From: Neomonachus schauinslandi | Taxonomy: Eukaryota > Chordata > Mammalia > Carnivora > Phocidae | NCBI RefSeq assembly: GCF_002201575.2 | Contig: NC_058408.1 | Coordinates: 58,335,399 to 58,399,398 of the forward strand | Direction of reading: 5' to 3' | Length of the DNA: 64,000 nt | Part shown: one piece after another, positions 10,620 to 22,482 of the stretch | Layout: the number at the start of each line of letters is the position of its first letter | How positions within the stretch are numbered: position 1 is the first letter of the stretch | Position numbers and translations under genes: made by a program | Notes under the pieces: model-generated | The model's input: the letters and a program-made list of their open reading frames with translations, nothing else | Told to the model about the DNA's origin: nothing | Databases searched by the model: none

Positions 10620-12715
10620 AGAATCCATACACAGATCTGTTGTCAGTTCTGCATTTCTATACACTAACAATGAACAATCCAAGAAGGAAATTAAGACAAC
10701 AATCCCATTTACAATGGCATAAAAAAAATACTTAGGCGTAAACTTAACCAAGGAAGTGGTAGACCTATACACTGAAAACTGTAAAACATTGCTAAAAGAA
10801 ACTAAAGAAGACACAAATAAATGGAAAGACATTATGTGTTTGTCCATTGGAAGATTTAATATTGCTAATATGTCCATACTACCCAAAGCTACCTACAGAG
10901 TCAATACACTTCCTTTTAAAATCCCGATGGCATTCTTTTTAGAAATGGGAAAAAAATCCTAAAATTCATATGGAATCTCAAATTGCCTGAATCGCCAAAA
11001 AAAAAAAAAAAATTCTTGAAAAACAAGAACAAAGTTGGAGGCTCACACTTCCTGCATTCAAAACATGTAACAGGGACACCTGGGTGGCTCAGTCTTTAAG
11101 CGTCTGCCTTCGGCTCAGGTCATGATCCCAGGGTCTTGGGATCGAACCTCACGTCGGGCTGGCTCCCTGCTCTACGGGAAGCCTGCTTCTCCCTCTCCCA
11201 CACCCCTTGCTTGTGTTCCCTCTCTGGCTGTGTCTCTCTGTCAAATAAATAAATAAAATCTTTAAAAAGAGCAAAAACAAAAACAAAAACGTGTAACAAT
11301 GCTACAGTAATCAAAACAGGTGCTGGCATAAAGACAGACACATAGACCGATAGGACAGAACAGAGAGCCCAGAAATCAACCTTGGTGTATGTGGTCAAGT
11401 GATCTTCAACAGGGTGCCAAGACCACACAATGGGGAAAGGACAGCATCTTCAACAAATGCGGTATTTGGACAATGGGATATTCACATGTGAAAGATTGAA
11501 GTTAGGTCCTTACCTTACACTATATTTAAAAATTAACTCACAATGGATTAAAGACCTAAATGTAAGACTTAAGACCACAAAACTCCTAGAAGAAAACACA
11601 GGGGAAAATCTTCGTGACATTGGATTTGGCAACGATTTATCAGATACGACGCCAAAAGGACAGGCGACAAAAGCAAAACTAGACAAATAGGACTACATCA
11701 AACTTTAAAACGTCTGCACATTGAAGGCAACAATCAACAGAGTGAAAGGCAATCTACAGAATGGGGGAAATAATAGCAAATTATATATCTGATAAGGGGC
11801 TTGATATCCAGAATGTATAAAGAACTCCTACGACTCAACAACAAAAAATGAAATAACTTAATTAAAAAATGGGCAAAGGGCTTGAATAGACATTGCTCAA
11901 AGAAGATACACAAATGGCCAACAAGCATATGAAAAGATGCTTAACATCACTAACCATTAGAGAAATGCAAGTTAGAATCACAGTCAGATATCCCCTCACA
12001 CTCATTAGGGTAGCAATTATAAAAAACACAAAATACAAAACAAGTGTTGGCGAGGATGTGCGTTGTGCACTGCTGGTGGGAATGTAAAATGGTGCGGCTG
12101 CTGTGCAAAATGGTATAGAGTTTCCTCAAAAAACTAAAAATAGAGTTACTATATGATCCAGCAATCCCCCTTCGAGGGATATATCCAAAAGAATTTAAAA
12201 CAGGATCTCAAAGAGGTATTTGCACACCTACGTTTATTGCAGCATTATTCACAATTAGCCAAGAGGTGGAGGCAGCCCAAGCGCCCACTACCAAATGAAT
12301 GGAGAAAGAAAATGTGGGATATATATATTCAATGGAATATTAGTCAGCTTTAAAAAAGAAGGAAAATCTGTCACCTGCTACAACATGTATGAACCTTGGG
12401 GACACTATGCTGAGTGAAATAAGCCAGTCACAAAAAGACAAATACTATATGGTTCCACTTATATGAGGTCCCTAGAGAAGTCAAATTCAACAGAAACAGA
12501 AAGTAGAGTGGTGGTTGCCGGGGGCTGGGGGAGGGGACAGGGAGAGTGGAGTTGTTATTCAATTGGTATAGAGTTTCCGTTCTGCAAGATGAAAAAGTTC
12601 TGGAGATCTGCTCTACAACAATGTGAATATAGTTAACACCACTGAGCTGTACGCTTAAAAATGGTTAAGAGGGTAAATTTTATTTTGTTTTTATTTTAAC
12701 CACAATTACAACTAA
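10620..12715 (+). mobile_element. L1 LINE, ORF2 C-terminus and 3' end
   Basis: The frame from about 10756 reads DLYTENCKTLLKETKEDTNK and continues to IPMAFF, the L1 ORF2 region after the reverse-transcriptase core. Further down are typical L1 phrases such as 'tataaagaactcctacgact' (11817), 'gttggcgaggatgtgcgt' (12046) and 'caatggaatattagtcag' (12330). The tail is near 12670-12715. Stops and frameshifts break the frame, and a SINE interrupts it at 11073-11285. Looks like an L1MA/MB-age copy. Confidence 0.9.
11073..11285 (+). mobile_element. CAN-SINE nested in the L1
   Basis: Forward SINE with head 'gggacacctgggtggctcag' and tail AAATAAATAAATAAAATC. Target duplication AAACATGTAACA / AAACGTGTAACA at 11061-11072 and about 11287-11298. 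It splits L1 ORF2, so it is younger than the L1. Confidence 0.95.
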
Positions 12716-12866
12716 AAAAAGGTCGGGGTGGGGAGGGAGTAGAAGCATACATGCTTGAACATGCTTAATCATAAATTACCTTCACTGGTGCCACACCTGG
12801 GGGTTTATGTCAAAGACCAGGCCTATGACTGACTGAGTAAAAATATCTTAAAAAAAAGCATATTTA

Positions 12867-13060
12867 GGGGCGCCTGGGTGGCTCAGTTGGTTAAGCGGCT
12901 GCCTTCGGCTCAGGTCATGATCCTGGAGTCCCGGGATCGAGTCCCGCATCGGGCTCCCTGCTCGGCAGGGAGTCTGCTTCTCCCTCTGACCCTCCCCCCT
13001 CTCATGCTCGCTCTATCTCATTCTCTCTCTCAAATAAATAAATAAAATCTTTAAAAAAAA
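12867..13060 (+). mobile_element. CAN-SINE with perfect target duplication
   Basis: Forward subtype-1 SINE ('gaccctcccccctctcatg'). The 16-base duplication AAAAAAAGCATATTTA is identical at 12851-12866 and 13061-13076. Confidence 0.96.
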
Positions 13061-13226
13061 AAAAAAAGCATATTTAGCACCAACCAGGAAAACACCTTTA
13101 TAAAAACTGGGCTTCCAACTGTGGTGTCTCATAAGAAGGGGCATGTCCTCCACTAGTGAAAACGAGTGAACTGAGAAGCCAATCTCAGGCAATCTCTTAT
13201 GGAGATGCTATAGAGCATCCATGGTT

Positions 13227-13445
13227 TTGTTGTTGTTGTTGTTTTAATATATATTTTTTAAGATTTTATTTATTTATTTGACAGAGAGAGACAGTGAGAG
13301 AAGGAACACAAGCAGGGGGAGTGGGAGAGGGAGAAGCAGGCTTCCTGCGGAGCAGGGAGCCCGATGCGGGGCTCAGTTCCAAGACCCTGGGATCACGACC
13401 TGAGCCGAAGGCAGATGCTTAACAACTGAGCCACCCAGGCACCCC
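13227..13445 (-). mobile_element. CAN-SINE
   Basis: Starts with a TTG repeat and T-run (13227-13260) and ends 'gagccacccaggcacccc'. Target duplication AGAGCATCCATGGTT / AGAGCATCCATGCTT at 13212-13226 and 13446-13460. Confidence 0.95.
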
Positions 13446-13460
13446 AGAGCATCCATGCTT

Positions 13461-14719
13461 CGATAGAATTGAGCAGCTTGCTTTTTCTAGGTAGCTCTAA
13501 GATGCAGATTCAAGGATTCTCAACCACAAATTGGGCTGAGAAGTGGTGATAGTGGTGCACATTACCTCAATCTCTCTGACTGCGCCATGAAGTGAACTGC
13601 TGAAGCCACGGACTGAAGCCTCCATGGGGTGGATAAAGTGTAGGACAGTGATTACAGTGTGTGTCTGTGGGTCGGCGGGGCGGGACAGACAGGTGTTGAA
13701 GGAGGGGCAAAAGTAGAGCAGAAAGTGAGCAAAGCCTTGGGAGGAATGGAAGGGGAAGGGATGCATGTTTTAAACCTTAGCATCTTTCAAAGTAGGAGAC
13801 AAGACGCTACGTGCCTCCTGATATGATGCAATAGGGAGGACACAGGGCCCCCTACGATGTGACATTTGCAAAAGTCATTAAAAATTCAACCAGAGTCTAA
13901 TCACGCCTCTAGTTCTAACTCCCAGTTTACAGGAAATACAGCATATGGTTCATGTATGAGCCATGAGGACTTAATCAGCAAAACCTGGAATAGGATTTTC
14001 TATAGATCAAATGAACTGGTTTCTTCTATGAATAAATGACATTTGAAAAAAAGTAAAGAAAGGGAAAGTAGGAATTGTTCTAAATTGAAAGAGACTTAAG
14101 AGAAGTATCAAAATACAATGTGCAGAACTTTGCTGGATCCTGATTCTAACACACCAATGGTTTTGAGACAGATGGGAAAATTTGAACACAGATGATATGC
14201 AGAAATCTATGTCACTTTTCTTAGGTCTGATAGTGATGTTAAATACAAAGGCTTCTATGTGTCAGAGGTATATACCGAAGTATATACACCGCACTTCAGA
14301 GGTCCAAGATTGGCTTTAAAATATTCCAGAAAAAAAATGGTTAGGGGGATAGACAAGGCAGGACTGGGAATACACTAACCACTGTTGAAAGAGTGTGGCA
14401 CGTGGGAATTCATAGCATTATTCTCTCTGGGTTTGTTTATCCTTACAAATTTCCACAATAACGGGAAGACAGTGAACCCACTCAAGTTGACTAGGTATCC
14501 TAAATAGGTCTTGGCGTAGATGTCGGAAGGGACACTGAACACTTTGAGATCAATAAGTACACCTTTATCTACTCTACAGGTTGGCTTAAGGGCCGTCTCC
14601 TTCATGAGGATATGGGGAGAGTTACTTCATTCATTTCCTTAAAACTTTGAGAGTCAGCTCCATGACCAAGCAACCCACACATAGCTAACCTCCCAAGAGA
14701 AATGAGTGGTTCTATCTAT
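13461..14719. other. Intergenic, nothing recognised
   Basis: Single-copy-looking sequence. No exon-like open frame or repeat family assigned. Confidence 0.4.
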
Positions 14720-15352
14720 CAAAGACAGGTACAAGAATGTTCACATCAGATTTATCCATAATAGTACAAAACTAGAAACAACCCAAGTATCAAAGAACAG
14801 ATCAACGGATTGTGTATCATTCATACAAAAAAATATATATAACTCAGCAGTAAAGAGAAACAAATGACTGACACACAACAACACAGATGAATTTCAAACA
14901 CATAATGCTGAGCAGAACCAGACACAGAATACAGCTGTGACGTTCAAGAATACGCAAACTAAGTGAGGGTATCCTGACAGAGGCCAGAATAATAGCTATC
15001 CCTGGGTGGTGGTTTGACTGGGAAGGGGCATAGGGACCCTCTTGAGGAAATGGAAATGTCTTATATCTTGATCTGAGGCCTGGTGTGTGCATATGTAAGA
15101 ACCCATCAACCTGGACATTTAAGATCAGCATGCTCTGGGGGCGCCTGGGGGGCTCAGTGGTTGAGCAGCTATGTCTGACTCTGGTCCTGAGATTGAGCCC
15201 CGCATCAGGTTGCCTGCTTCTCCCCCTCCCTCTGTTGCTCCCCCTGCTCCCCCTGCTTGTGCTCACTCTCTCTCTCAAATAAATAAAATATTTTTTTTAA
15301 AAAAAAGATCAGTGTGCTTTGTGCATTCTAGGATACATAAAACTCAATTTTG
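14720..15352 (+). mobile_element. L1M 3' end, split by SINEs
   Basis: Typical old L1 3' phrases: 'actagaaacaacccaagt' (14771), 'cataatgctgagcagaacc' (14901), 'gactgggaaggggcat' (15017), 'tatatcttgatctgagg' (15061). A SINE at 15138-15305 interrupts it, and the element resumes at 15306. Confidence 0.75.
15138..15305 (+). mobile_element. CAN-SINE, short older form
   Basis: Forward SINE with a head 'ggcgcctggggggctcag' and a partly deleted body. Target duplication AAGATCAGCATGCTCTG / AAGATCAGTGTGCTTTG at 15121-15137 and about 15305-15321. Confidence 0.9.
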
Positions 15353-15552
15353 TTTTTTTAATTAAAAAAAATTTTTTTTAAGATTTTATTTATTTATTTG
15401 AGAGAGAGAGAGCATGAGAAGGGGGAGGGTCAGAGGGAGAAGCAGACTCCCTGCTGAGCAGGGAGCCTAAAATGGGGCTCGATCCCAGGACCCTGGGATC
15501 ATGATCTGAGCTGAAGGCAGATGCTTAACCGACTGAGCCACCCAGGCGTCCC
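15353..15552 (-). mobile_element. CAN-SINE in a four-SINE chain
   Basis: Reversed SINE of subtype 1 ('gggagggtcagagggag'). Target duplication TAAAACTCAATTTT at 15339-15352 and 15553-15566. Confidence 0.95.
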
Positions 15553-15582
15553 TAAAACTCAATTTTAAAAGTAATTTTTAAA

Positions 15583-15764
15583 GGGCGCCTGGGTGGCTCA
15601 GATGGTTAAGCGTCTGCCTTCGGCTCAGGTCATGATCCCGGGGTCCTGGGATCGAATCCCGCGTCGGGCTCCCTGCTGAGCAGGGAGCCTGCTTCTCCCT
15701 CTGCCTTTCTCTCTCTCTCTCTCTGTCTCTCATGAATAAATAAATAAATAAATCTTAAAAAAAA
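15583..15764 (+). mobile_element. CAN-SINE in a four-SINE chain
   Basis: Forward SINE. Target duplication AAAAGTAATTTTTAAA at 15567-15582 and about 15765-15780. It lies 30 bases from the previous SINE. Confidence 0.95.
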
Positions 15765-15790
15765 AAGTAATTTTTAAAAATAGGAAAAGA

Positions 15791-16005
15791 GGGGCGCCTG
15801 GGTGATCAGTCATTTGTGTCCCACTCTTGATTTCGGCTCAGGTCGTGATCTCAGGGTCGTGAGATCAAGCCTTCCGTTGGGCTCCGTGCTGAGTGTGGAG
15901 CCTGCTTAGGATTGTCTCTCTCCTCCTCCCTCTGGCCCTCCCTGCTCTCTCTCTCTCTCTGTCACAAATAAATAAATAAATAAATTTCTTTAAAAAATAA
16001 AAAAT
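15791..16005 (+). mobile_element. CAN-SINE, older variant, in a four-SINE chain
   Basis: Forward SINE with a different body ('gtcgtgatctcagggtcgtg', 'gtgctgagtgtggagcctgc'). Target duplication AAAAATAGGAAAAGA at 15776-15790 and 16006-16020. Its left duplication overlaps the right duplication of the neighbouring SINE. Confidence 0.95.
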
Positions 16006-16020
16006 AAAAATAGGAAAAGA

Positions 16021-16499
16021 AAGAAAAAAAACTTTGAAGTGTTTGGAATTTCCAAGAGAGACCTAAGTGATGGTGTAATTTAAGATAATTTTAAGGTCTA
16101 AAAACACCTAAGTTCCTGACTCCGACAGCAAGTCTCTTCTGAGGAAAATGCTGCGTGGAATGTTCTATAGTCCCGGGGTCAGGGAAAGGGTTCCAGTTCT
16201 ACCCCAGATTTCCATCCTGCTTTTTCCCTTTTGCAAAATACATCAGCCCTATTTACCCAGCTGTTTGCCTCAGTAGCAATTAAAGAACCCATTCTTTTTT
16301 CTATTTTGTTTTTCTTCTGAAAACATTCATGGCAAATTCCTGATCATCACCAATTCAATACACCAAGCCAAATGAAGATGTCATGTACAAAATAATGAGC
16401 ATGCGGCCAGCAAAGAAGAAATGATTTGTTGTCCGGGACCTCCTTCTGGGACAGTGAGGCGTTGCGGGGGGGGGGGGGGTTGGGTGGCAGAGTTCTCTA
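16021..16499. other. Intergenic, nothing recognised
   Basis: Includes a G-run of 13 or more at about 16467-16480. No family assigned. Confidence 0.4.
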
Positions 16500-16740
16500 A
16501 ATAGTGCCAGACATACAGTAAGAAGACTTGGGTGCTAAGTCTAGCTATTTCCCTAACTAGTTAGGTATCCGGGGGCAATTCATGCGACCCCATCTCTTGT
16601 TATCAGTTCCACATTTGAGAATCGGGGGTGGTGAGCCTGCAGGCTGTCACGCGGATTAACTAAGATCATGTGCACACAGTGTCTGGTGCAGCTTCTGTTG
16701 CTCAATACGTGGTGACTCTAATAAAGAGGAGGAGGAAGAA
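16500..16740 (+). mobile_element. Diverged MIR
   Basis: Has the MIR order 'agacttgggtgctaagtct', 'cggattaactaagatcatg' and 'tgtctggtgcag'. Poorly conserved. Confidence 0.5.
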
Positions 16741-17722
16741 GCAACATGGCCAAGTTTCTTCTTTTTTTCATCTTCTCCTTTGTAATAGTACTTTTCTCTC
16801 TTCCTATCCTCCTAGTGCCTTGAGGGTCCCCAGACTCCTCCTGCCGTAGTCAGGACCGCCCCCCGCCCCACCGCACCTCTCAGGTGCTCCACTGGATGGC
16901 TGAGATCCAGTCAGTGGTGTGGCCAGCGCCCCCCAGATGCCCTGTGCCAGGTGCAGAGAGCGCTGAGGTGCTGCGGAGGTGACACTGGGACTAATGACAG
17001 AGACCCAAAGCAGATTTTTCCAGACTGTGAGGTCAGCAGAAGCAAACCAGAGGATACATAAAAGCGTGCACTCTAGGGAGGGAAAAGCAAAGTCTTGGAT
17101 GGCTGGGATGGTGGAGGAGAATGGGGTTGGCTTTGGACATGCTAAGGACCTTGGACCTCGGTGGGAGAAGGGGCAACCCCGGGAGAGGCTGTTTTGCAGG
17201 GGTCAGAATTGCATTTGGGGATGATGATTCTGGCCGCAGATGGAATTGGAGGCAATATGTTTGCAGACAGGGCAACAAATCAGGGGATCCTGGCCACGTC
17301 AGCTGAGACATGATAAAGACCTAACCTGGAACAGAGGCGAGGGTTTGAAAGACTTTACAAATGTCTTAGTGATTAGCTAGGACTGGCATGCAGGGGTAAG
17401 CTGGAGTTGCTGAGAATAACTAAAACTTTCAGAGGAGGATTGCCAGATTTATTGAACAAAAACACAGGACAGAGGTCCAGATGAATTTGAATTTCAGATC
17501 ATCAACGAATAATTTTTAGTCTCAATGTGCAATGTGCAATAGTTCATCTAACGTTCCAGTTGTACTGGGGGGGTCCTGGATTTTCTCTGGTAACTCGATT
17601 TCAGAATCATTTCCCTAAAATGCAAGTCTGATTTGCTTAAACCACTGTTATCTTAATTCGATCTCCCAGGTAGATAATCCTCCTGGAAAGAGACTGCCCT
17701 TGTTAGTTAGAAAGAGTGTTTG
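16741..17722. other. Intergenic, nothing recognised
   Basis: Open frames on both strands at 16979-17311 overlap and match no family. No other structure seen. Confidence 0.4.
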
Positions 17723-17880
17723 GGGGGGCGCCTGGGTGGCTCAGTCAGTTAAGTGTCTGCCTTTGGCTCAGGTCATGATCCGAGGGTCCTGGGATCGAGT
17801 CCCTCATGGAGCCCGCCCCATCGAGCCCCCCCCAAAAGGCTCCGTACTCAGCGGGGAGTCTGCTTCTCCCGCTCCCTCTA
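17723..17880 (+). mobile_element. CAN-SINE, 3'-truncated and rearranged
   Basis: Head 'ggcgcctgggtggctcagtc' is intact. The middle holds an extra C-rich stretch (about 17810-17840), and the element stops at 'ctccctcta' without the AAATAAAT tail. No target duplication found. Confidence 0.85.
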
Positions 17881-18639
17881 ACCGGTGTGCTTGCAGACCT
17901 GCCCTAGACTGTTCTAGATTAGGAGAAGACGGACAAGCCCCTGATAAGAAATGGGCAAGTGGGACTGGTTCTCCTGGCCCCACTGCTCAAGAAGAGCTAT
18001 GTGGGGACAGGTGAGCGGCAAGAACTTGGCTTCAAATTAGTTGGGTTGAGGCATGATCTCCCCGAGGGAGCAATCCCCTTCCCCAGGGACTGTAAACTGA
18101 TATCCCAGAAGACTGGCTGTGGGATTTGGACATAGATTGCGATCTACCTGTGTGCACAATGTCTAATTGTTCCTGATTTGTTCTGAAAGCGTCTCCTGAT
18201 ACTTGGTAGCAGCTCAAGTGAGTGGCAGTCCCTGGGCTGTCCAACAGAGAGGTTTGCCCAGGTTTCTTGGTGGAGACTGAAGCTATTGGAATTGGGGCGC
18301 CTTGAACTCAAACCAACCAGCCATTCTTGCCCAGGCACCTCTGACCCCAAAGGTCATGCCAAGAGCCCAGAGGCTCTGCTCATGAGTTCAGCACTTTAGC
18401 CAAATAATGGCCATCATTGTTGTGTTTCCCAAATGCCACAAGGCTCTCTTCTCTCCAGGTTTCACTGATCCACACTGCTTGTAAAAAGACCCCTGGATTG
18501 TGTCAGCATTCCTCTGAGCTCTCTCTCTGGTTATCAAAGTCCAGACTCCTTGGTGTGGGCTGATGGATGCCTGGTGTGCTTTTCCAAAGTGGGCTAGTGA
18601 GACAAAGGACAGTAGGGGTGGGGGAGGTGAGTTAGAGTA
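17881..18639. other. Intergenic, nothing recognised
   Basis: No recognised repeat or exon. Confidence 0.4.
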
Positions 18640-18960
18640 GACGTGAGGCTGCTGTAACAAACAGACCAAAATACAATAACTTACACTAAGTTATTTCTCT
18701 CTCACGTCAAATTTCAGGTGAGTAGTTCAGAGGTGGTACACTCCAAAATGGCTTCCTCGGCTCCTGCCATCACATTCCGTGTCCCCGCCATCAGGAAAGA
18801 GGAGAGCACAGGCTGTTGTTTTAAGGGGCTGGCCTGGAAGAGTGCACATATCACTTCTACTTATATTTCACGTCGGCCCAAACATAATTTACATGGACAA
18901 CTGTAGCTGCAAGGGAAACTGGGAAATGTAGTCTTTAGCTGAGTTGCCAGTGTGCAGTAA
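18640..18960 (-). mobile_element. Degraded LTR-type repeat (possibly ERVL)
   Basis: Shares with 24600-25080 the order 'gctgtaacaaacagacc', 'tatttctctctcac', 'ccatcacattccgtgtcc', 'aaactgggaaatgtagtct'. I know this as an old mammalian repeat but am not certain of the family name, so the LTR class is an inference. Confidence 0.45.
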
Positions 18961-19074
18961 GAACTTCCATTGCTGTAGAAAAAGAGAATAGACCCTGGGC
19001 AGAACAGATAACCACTACCGACCGCAATAACTCTGGGAAGCTCTTGCATGAATTGAGAGGCCATTTATGTTTTC

Positions 19075-19270
19075 TTTAAGAAGTCTGGATTTAGAGTCAG
19101 AGTATCTGGCTTAGAGCAACATCTCTGCCTCTCAGAGTTGGCAAGTTTTGCGACATCTCTGGATCTCAGTTTCCCCTGCTGTACAATGAGGTAATGATAA
19201 CTAGTCTGCCCACCTCACTGGGATGTTGAGAGGCTCAAACACACTAATTTCTCTGAGAACCTAGAGTAGG
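19075..19270 (+). mobile_element. MIR SINE
   Basis: Shows 'ctggatctcagtttcccctg', 'tgtacaatgaggtaatgat' and 'gggatgttgagaggctca', the MIR core and 3' region. Confidence 0.75.
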
Positions 19271-19909
19271 GGACACAGTCACCTGAAAAGCAGAATGCTA
19301 CTTACTGCCCTGGGACACCCCGAGGTGGCTTCTTGTTATTGCTTCGAAGTTGTGAGCACTTGGTGCTGGCTGTCCTGCTTGGTTTAGGGCGAAAACACCT
19401 GAAACCACGGATCTGAAATTTCCTGGAATTGCATTTCCCCTCACAGGGGGATACTATTGTATGTCCTATGGTATGTCACCTCACCCGGTTAGCCTGGCCT
19501 CGCTGTGGCCACGCACCTCTCCCCAGGCTCCGGGGCTCCTATCTTCGTCTTGAGGGACAGTCGTCGCCAACCTGCCCCGCTGGTTCTTTCCGAGCTCTAA
19601 TCACGTGTGGCCGATGAAGGCCCAGGAAGTTACTTCTCACAGAGTGGATCTGGGTGGAGACCCCCTGAACAGGACCGGGGGGGAGGAAACCAGTGAGCGG
19701 CCCCCAGCTTTGCCAGTCTGAGCGGTTCCCCCTACCCCACAGGCAGCAAACCACAGAAGGCAGCCTTGGCATGTTTTTGAAACCCTCACTGAGCTTGTAT
19801 GATGGTCTACAATGTGTGTTAGCGATAGCAGAATCTATCTTATTGATTGGTCTCTGAGGCCCTGAAGGAAGGAAGGAAGGATGGGAGGAAGGAAATGTTT
19901 TCTCAGCAT
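19271..19909. other. Intergenic with a GAAG repeat
   Basis: A short impure GGAA repeat lies at about 19865-19895. The long antisense frame at 19539-19967 runs through it and matches nothing I know. Confidence 0.4.
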
Positions 19910-20115
19910 CTTTTATGTCACAGGCACATAAACAACTTGCCAGCTTTGGTCCCTCACCCAACCTCACTGCCAGGGGAGCTTATGACTCCTTGTTGATAGA
20001 GGAGGGGTCGGAGGTTGGACTACCTTGCTCAGGACTACACAACATTAGTAGAAGAGTCGAGATTTGAACCCAAGACCTCTGACACCAAGTCTGGCTCTCT
20101 TTCTATAATGCCATA
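19910..20115 (-). mobile_element. MIR SINE
   Basis: Reversed MIR core: 'ttgctcaggactacacaac', 'gagatttgaacccaagacct', 'ctctttctataatgcc'. Confidence 0.7.
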
Positions 20116-20248
20116 ATTATTTTTATTACAGTTGAGTGTGAAAGGGTAGCAATCAGCTGGTCAGTCCTTGGATCATCCTCTGGGCATTACTAGCATGATT
20201 TCATATCTACCACAAGGACCCAGAAGAGTCAGAATAAATGGCATTTTT

Positions 20249-20428
20249 TGGGTGCCTGGGTGGCTCAGTTGTTAAGTGTCTGCCTTCGGCTGGGGTCCTG
20301 AGATTGAGCCCCACATCGGGCTCCCTGCTCGGCGGGAAGCCTGCTTCTCCCTCTCCCACTCCCCCTGCTTGTGTTCCCTCTCTCTCGCTGTGTCTCTCTC
20401 TGTCAAACAAATAAATAAAATCTTTTAA
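20249..20428 (+). mobile_element. CAN-SINE
   Basis: Forward subtype-2 SINE ('cccactccccctgcttgtg'). A short deletion removes part of the 'ggtcatgatcccaggg' region. Target duplication is about AAATGGCATTTTT / AAATTGCATTTTT at 20236 and 20430. Confidence 0.93.
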
Positions 20429-21574
20429 AAAATTGCATTTTTCACCATTTCATCTCTGACAGTTTACAGCACAGTATCTGACATGTGAAACAGGTCATTA
20501 TAGTATTTATTGGACATACTTAAGTTGTTGGATTGATATTTTTAAAAGAATCATCACTGCATTCCAAAAGTTGAAGGTAAAAGCACCTTGCAAAGCCTTC
20601 ATGGGACTAGGGTCTTTGTGCAGATACAACAAACAAGTGACATCAAGGAAAGGGGTTTTCTGGACACAACTGTTCATGCCCAGATTCTTGGCAGGCCCTG
20701 AGCAGGAGTTCACCAATGGTCCACTATGTCTGGTATCTGAGTCACACTCAGTCTTGAATCCGTGGCAAAAGCAGATGGCAACTTCTGGCAGGCATCCTCC
20801 AGAGCAGAGAATTTCCCATGATGTTTGTGCATGGCAGCCATCCATCCTGGATTTTCTGACATGGTCCTGTTTTATGTCTTTTGTTCAGAAGTCCCGAGAA
20901 AGGCACGTGCCCAGTAATGAGTCCTGCTCTTGAATTTGGAAAATATGGTTACAGCGGGCATGTGGAAGGTGCCTTTTATTGCTGCTTCCTGCTATAGATC
21001 AAAAGTAGAGGGGTTGGACTGCCCAGGACAGCCTGCTTAACCCAGGCAAAGGGAGGGACCCCAGGGCTCATGAGTCATTCTGTTATTCTGTTGAGGTCAG
21101 GAAGCCAGGGGCAGCTTCCCCTAGAGAAAGCCAACTAGGGCTGGAGCAGGGCTGCGTCCTGAGGATTGGGTCCTGGAAAAGCTACAGAAAGTGATAACAG
21201 GAAAGAAAAGAAGCAGAGGCAGAAACTGCTCTTTGGATCTCATTGCACAAAGGAAGGAGGTGACCCAAGGTCTCCTTGTGACACAGGAAGAAGCACATTT
21301 GGGGAAGTGAGAGCTCTCTCTGCAGATCCCTCAGATTAGAGGCCAACCATGGGGGGCCCCAGAGCAAGCATGAGGTTCTTCTGTGGTTCTGGCTCTTTCC
21401 ACTCCTGGGTGGGGTCACTGCTGGGTAAGGGTACCTCTCACAAGCACTGTCAAACCAAGCCAAGAGCCTATTTGGTTTCTAGGATCAGTCCATTAAGATC
21501 CCCCCCAGTCCCCATTCCTCCCACCCTTCAGGCCCCAGCCTGTTTGGTGGCTCCCTGAGGGTTAAGCTTTGTGC
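20429..21574. other. 1.1-kb intergenic block, nothing recognised
   Basis: Open frames on opposite strands overlap at 20507-20933 and match no known family. Confidence 0.4.
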
Positions 21575-21720
21575 TCGGACTCAGGAGACCTGGGGTCTTA
21601 TCTGGATTCACTAATCAGCTCTGAAACCTCGGGCGCATCACTTTTCCCCTCTGACCCCTGTTTTCTTGCCAGTCAAATGAGAAGCAGCAAAGACTGACAG
21701 AGCTACGAGTGCTTACCACT
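21575..21720 (+). mobile_element. MIR SINE
   Basis: Carries 'gactcaggagacctggggtc', 'agctctgaaacctcgggc' and 'cttgccagtcaaatgag', a recognisable but diverged MIR. Confidence 0.6.
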
Positions 21721-21834
21721 CACTTACTAGACTGGTTGCTTCTCTCTGAGGTGACTCAGCCAGCTGACTCCACATGGGGAAAGCTTGAAAGTGTTAGCTT
21801 TCCTCCAAATCTTTTCGATTCTACACCATTGATT

Positions 21835-22080
21835 CATTCATTCACTTAAACATGTATTGAGCACCACTGTATGTCAGCACTGCTAAGTACCACCTCGTGT
21901 TAGCTTCTCCTTACTGAGTCCCTCTAATGTGTCATGTCCGCTTTAGATAGATCCTCCATCCCATTTAATCCCCACCCCCACAGCTCTAGGAGATGATACT
22001 TCCCTTTTTAGGCTAAGAAGAGTTTAAGCAACTTGCTCCATATATCGTTGATTCTAGGTCAGACCCCAGAAGTGGTGTTT
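21835..22080 (-). mobile_element. L2-like remnant
   Basis: Begins 'attcattcacttaaacatgt' followed by 'attgagcaccactgtatgtc', the reversed L2 tail. The remainder is weak. Confidence 0.4.
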
Positions 22081-22375
22081 TGATACATTAATTCTGTGGC
22101 TGCAGAGACACATGACACAGCTAGTTGGTTTCTGATCTGAAGGAGGTTCCAGCCAGCAGCCCTGTGGCAGAAGGCCAGCCCTGGACATTAGAACATGTCC
22201 CACCCATTCCAGAAAATCTGGTGACCCTAGAACACACAGCCAACTCCTTTTCTCTCACTGCTCCCAGCCCCAATTTCCAGACCTAGGTTCTCACAAGACT
22301 GTAAACTGTAGAAACAGCGCCCTCGTGCGTCAGAAAAACAACATACATTTGAACTATGAGGCCCTTTAGTTTTTA

Positions 22376-22381
22376 CTTTTT

Positions 22382-22425
<44 letters not shown>

Positions 22426-22437
22426 TNNNNNNNNNNT

Positions 22438-22481
<44 letters not shown>

Positions 22482-22482
22482 T
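22376..22482 (+). repeat. (CTTT)n microsatellite with assembly gap
   Basis: An uninterrupted CTTT array is split by ten Ns at 22427-22436. The true number of repeats cannot be read from this window. Confidence 0.98.
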
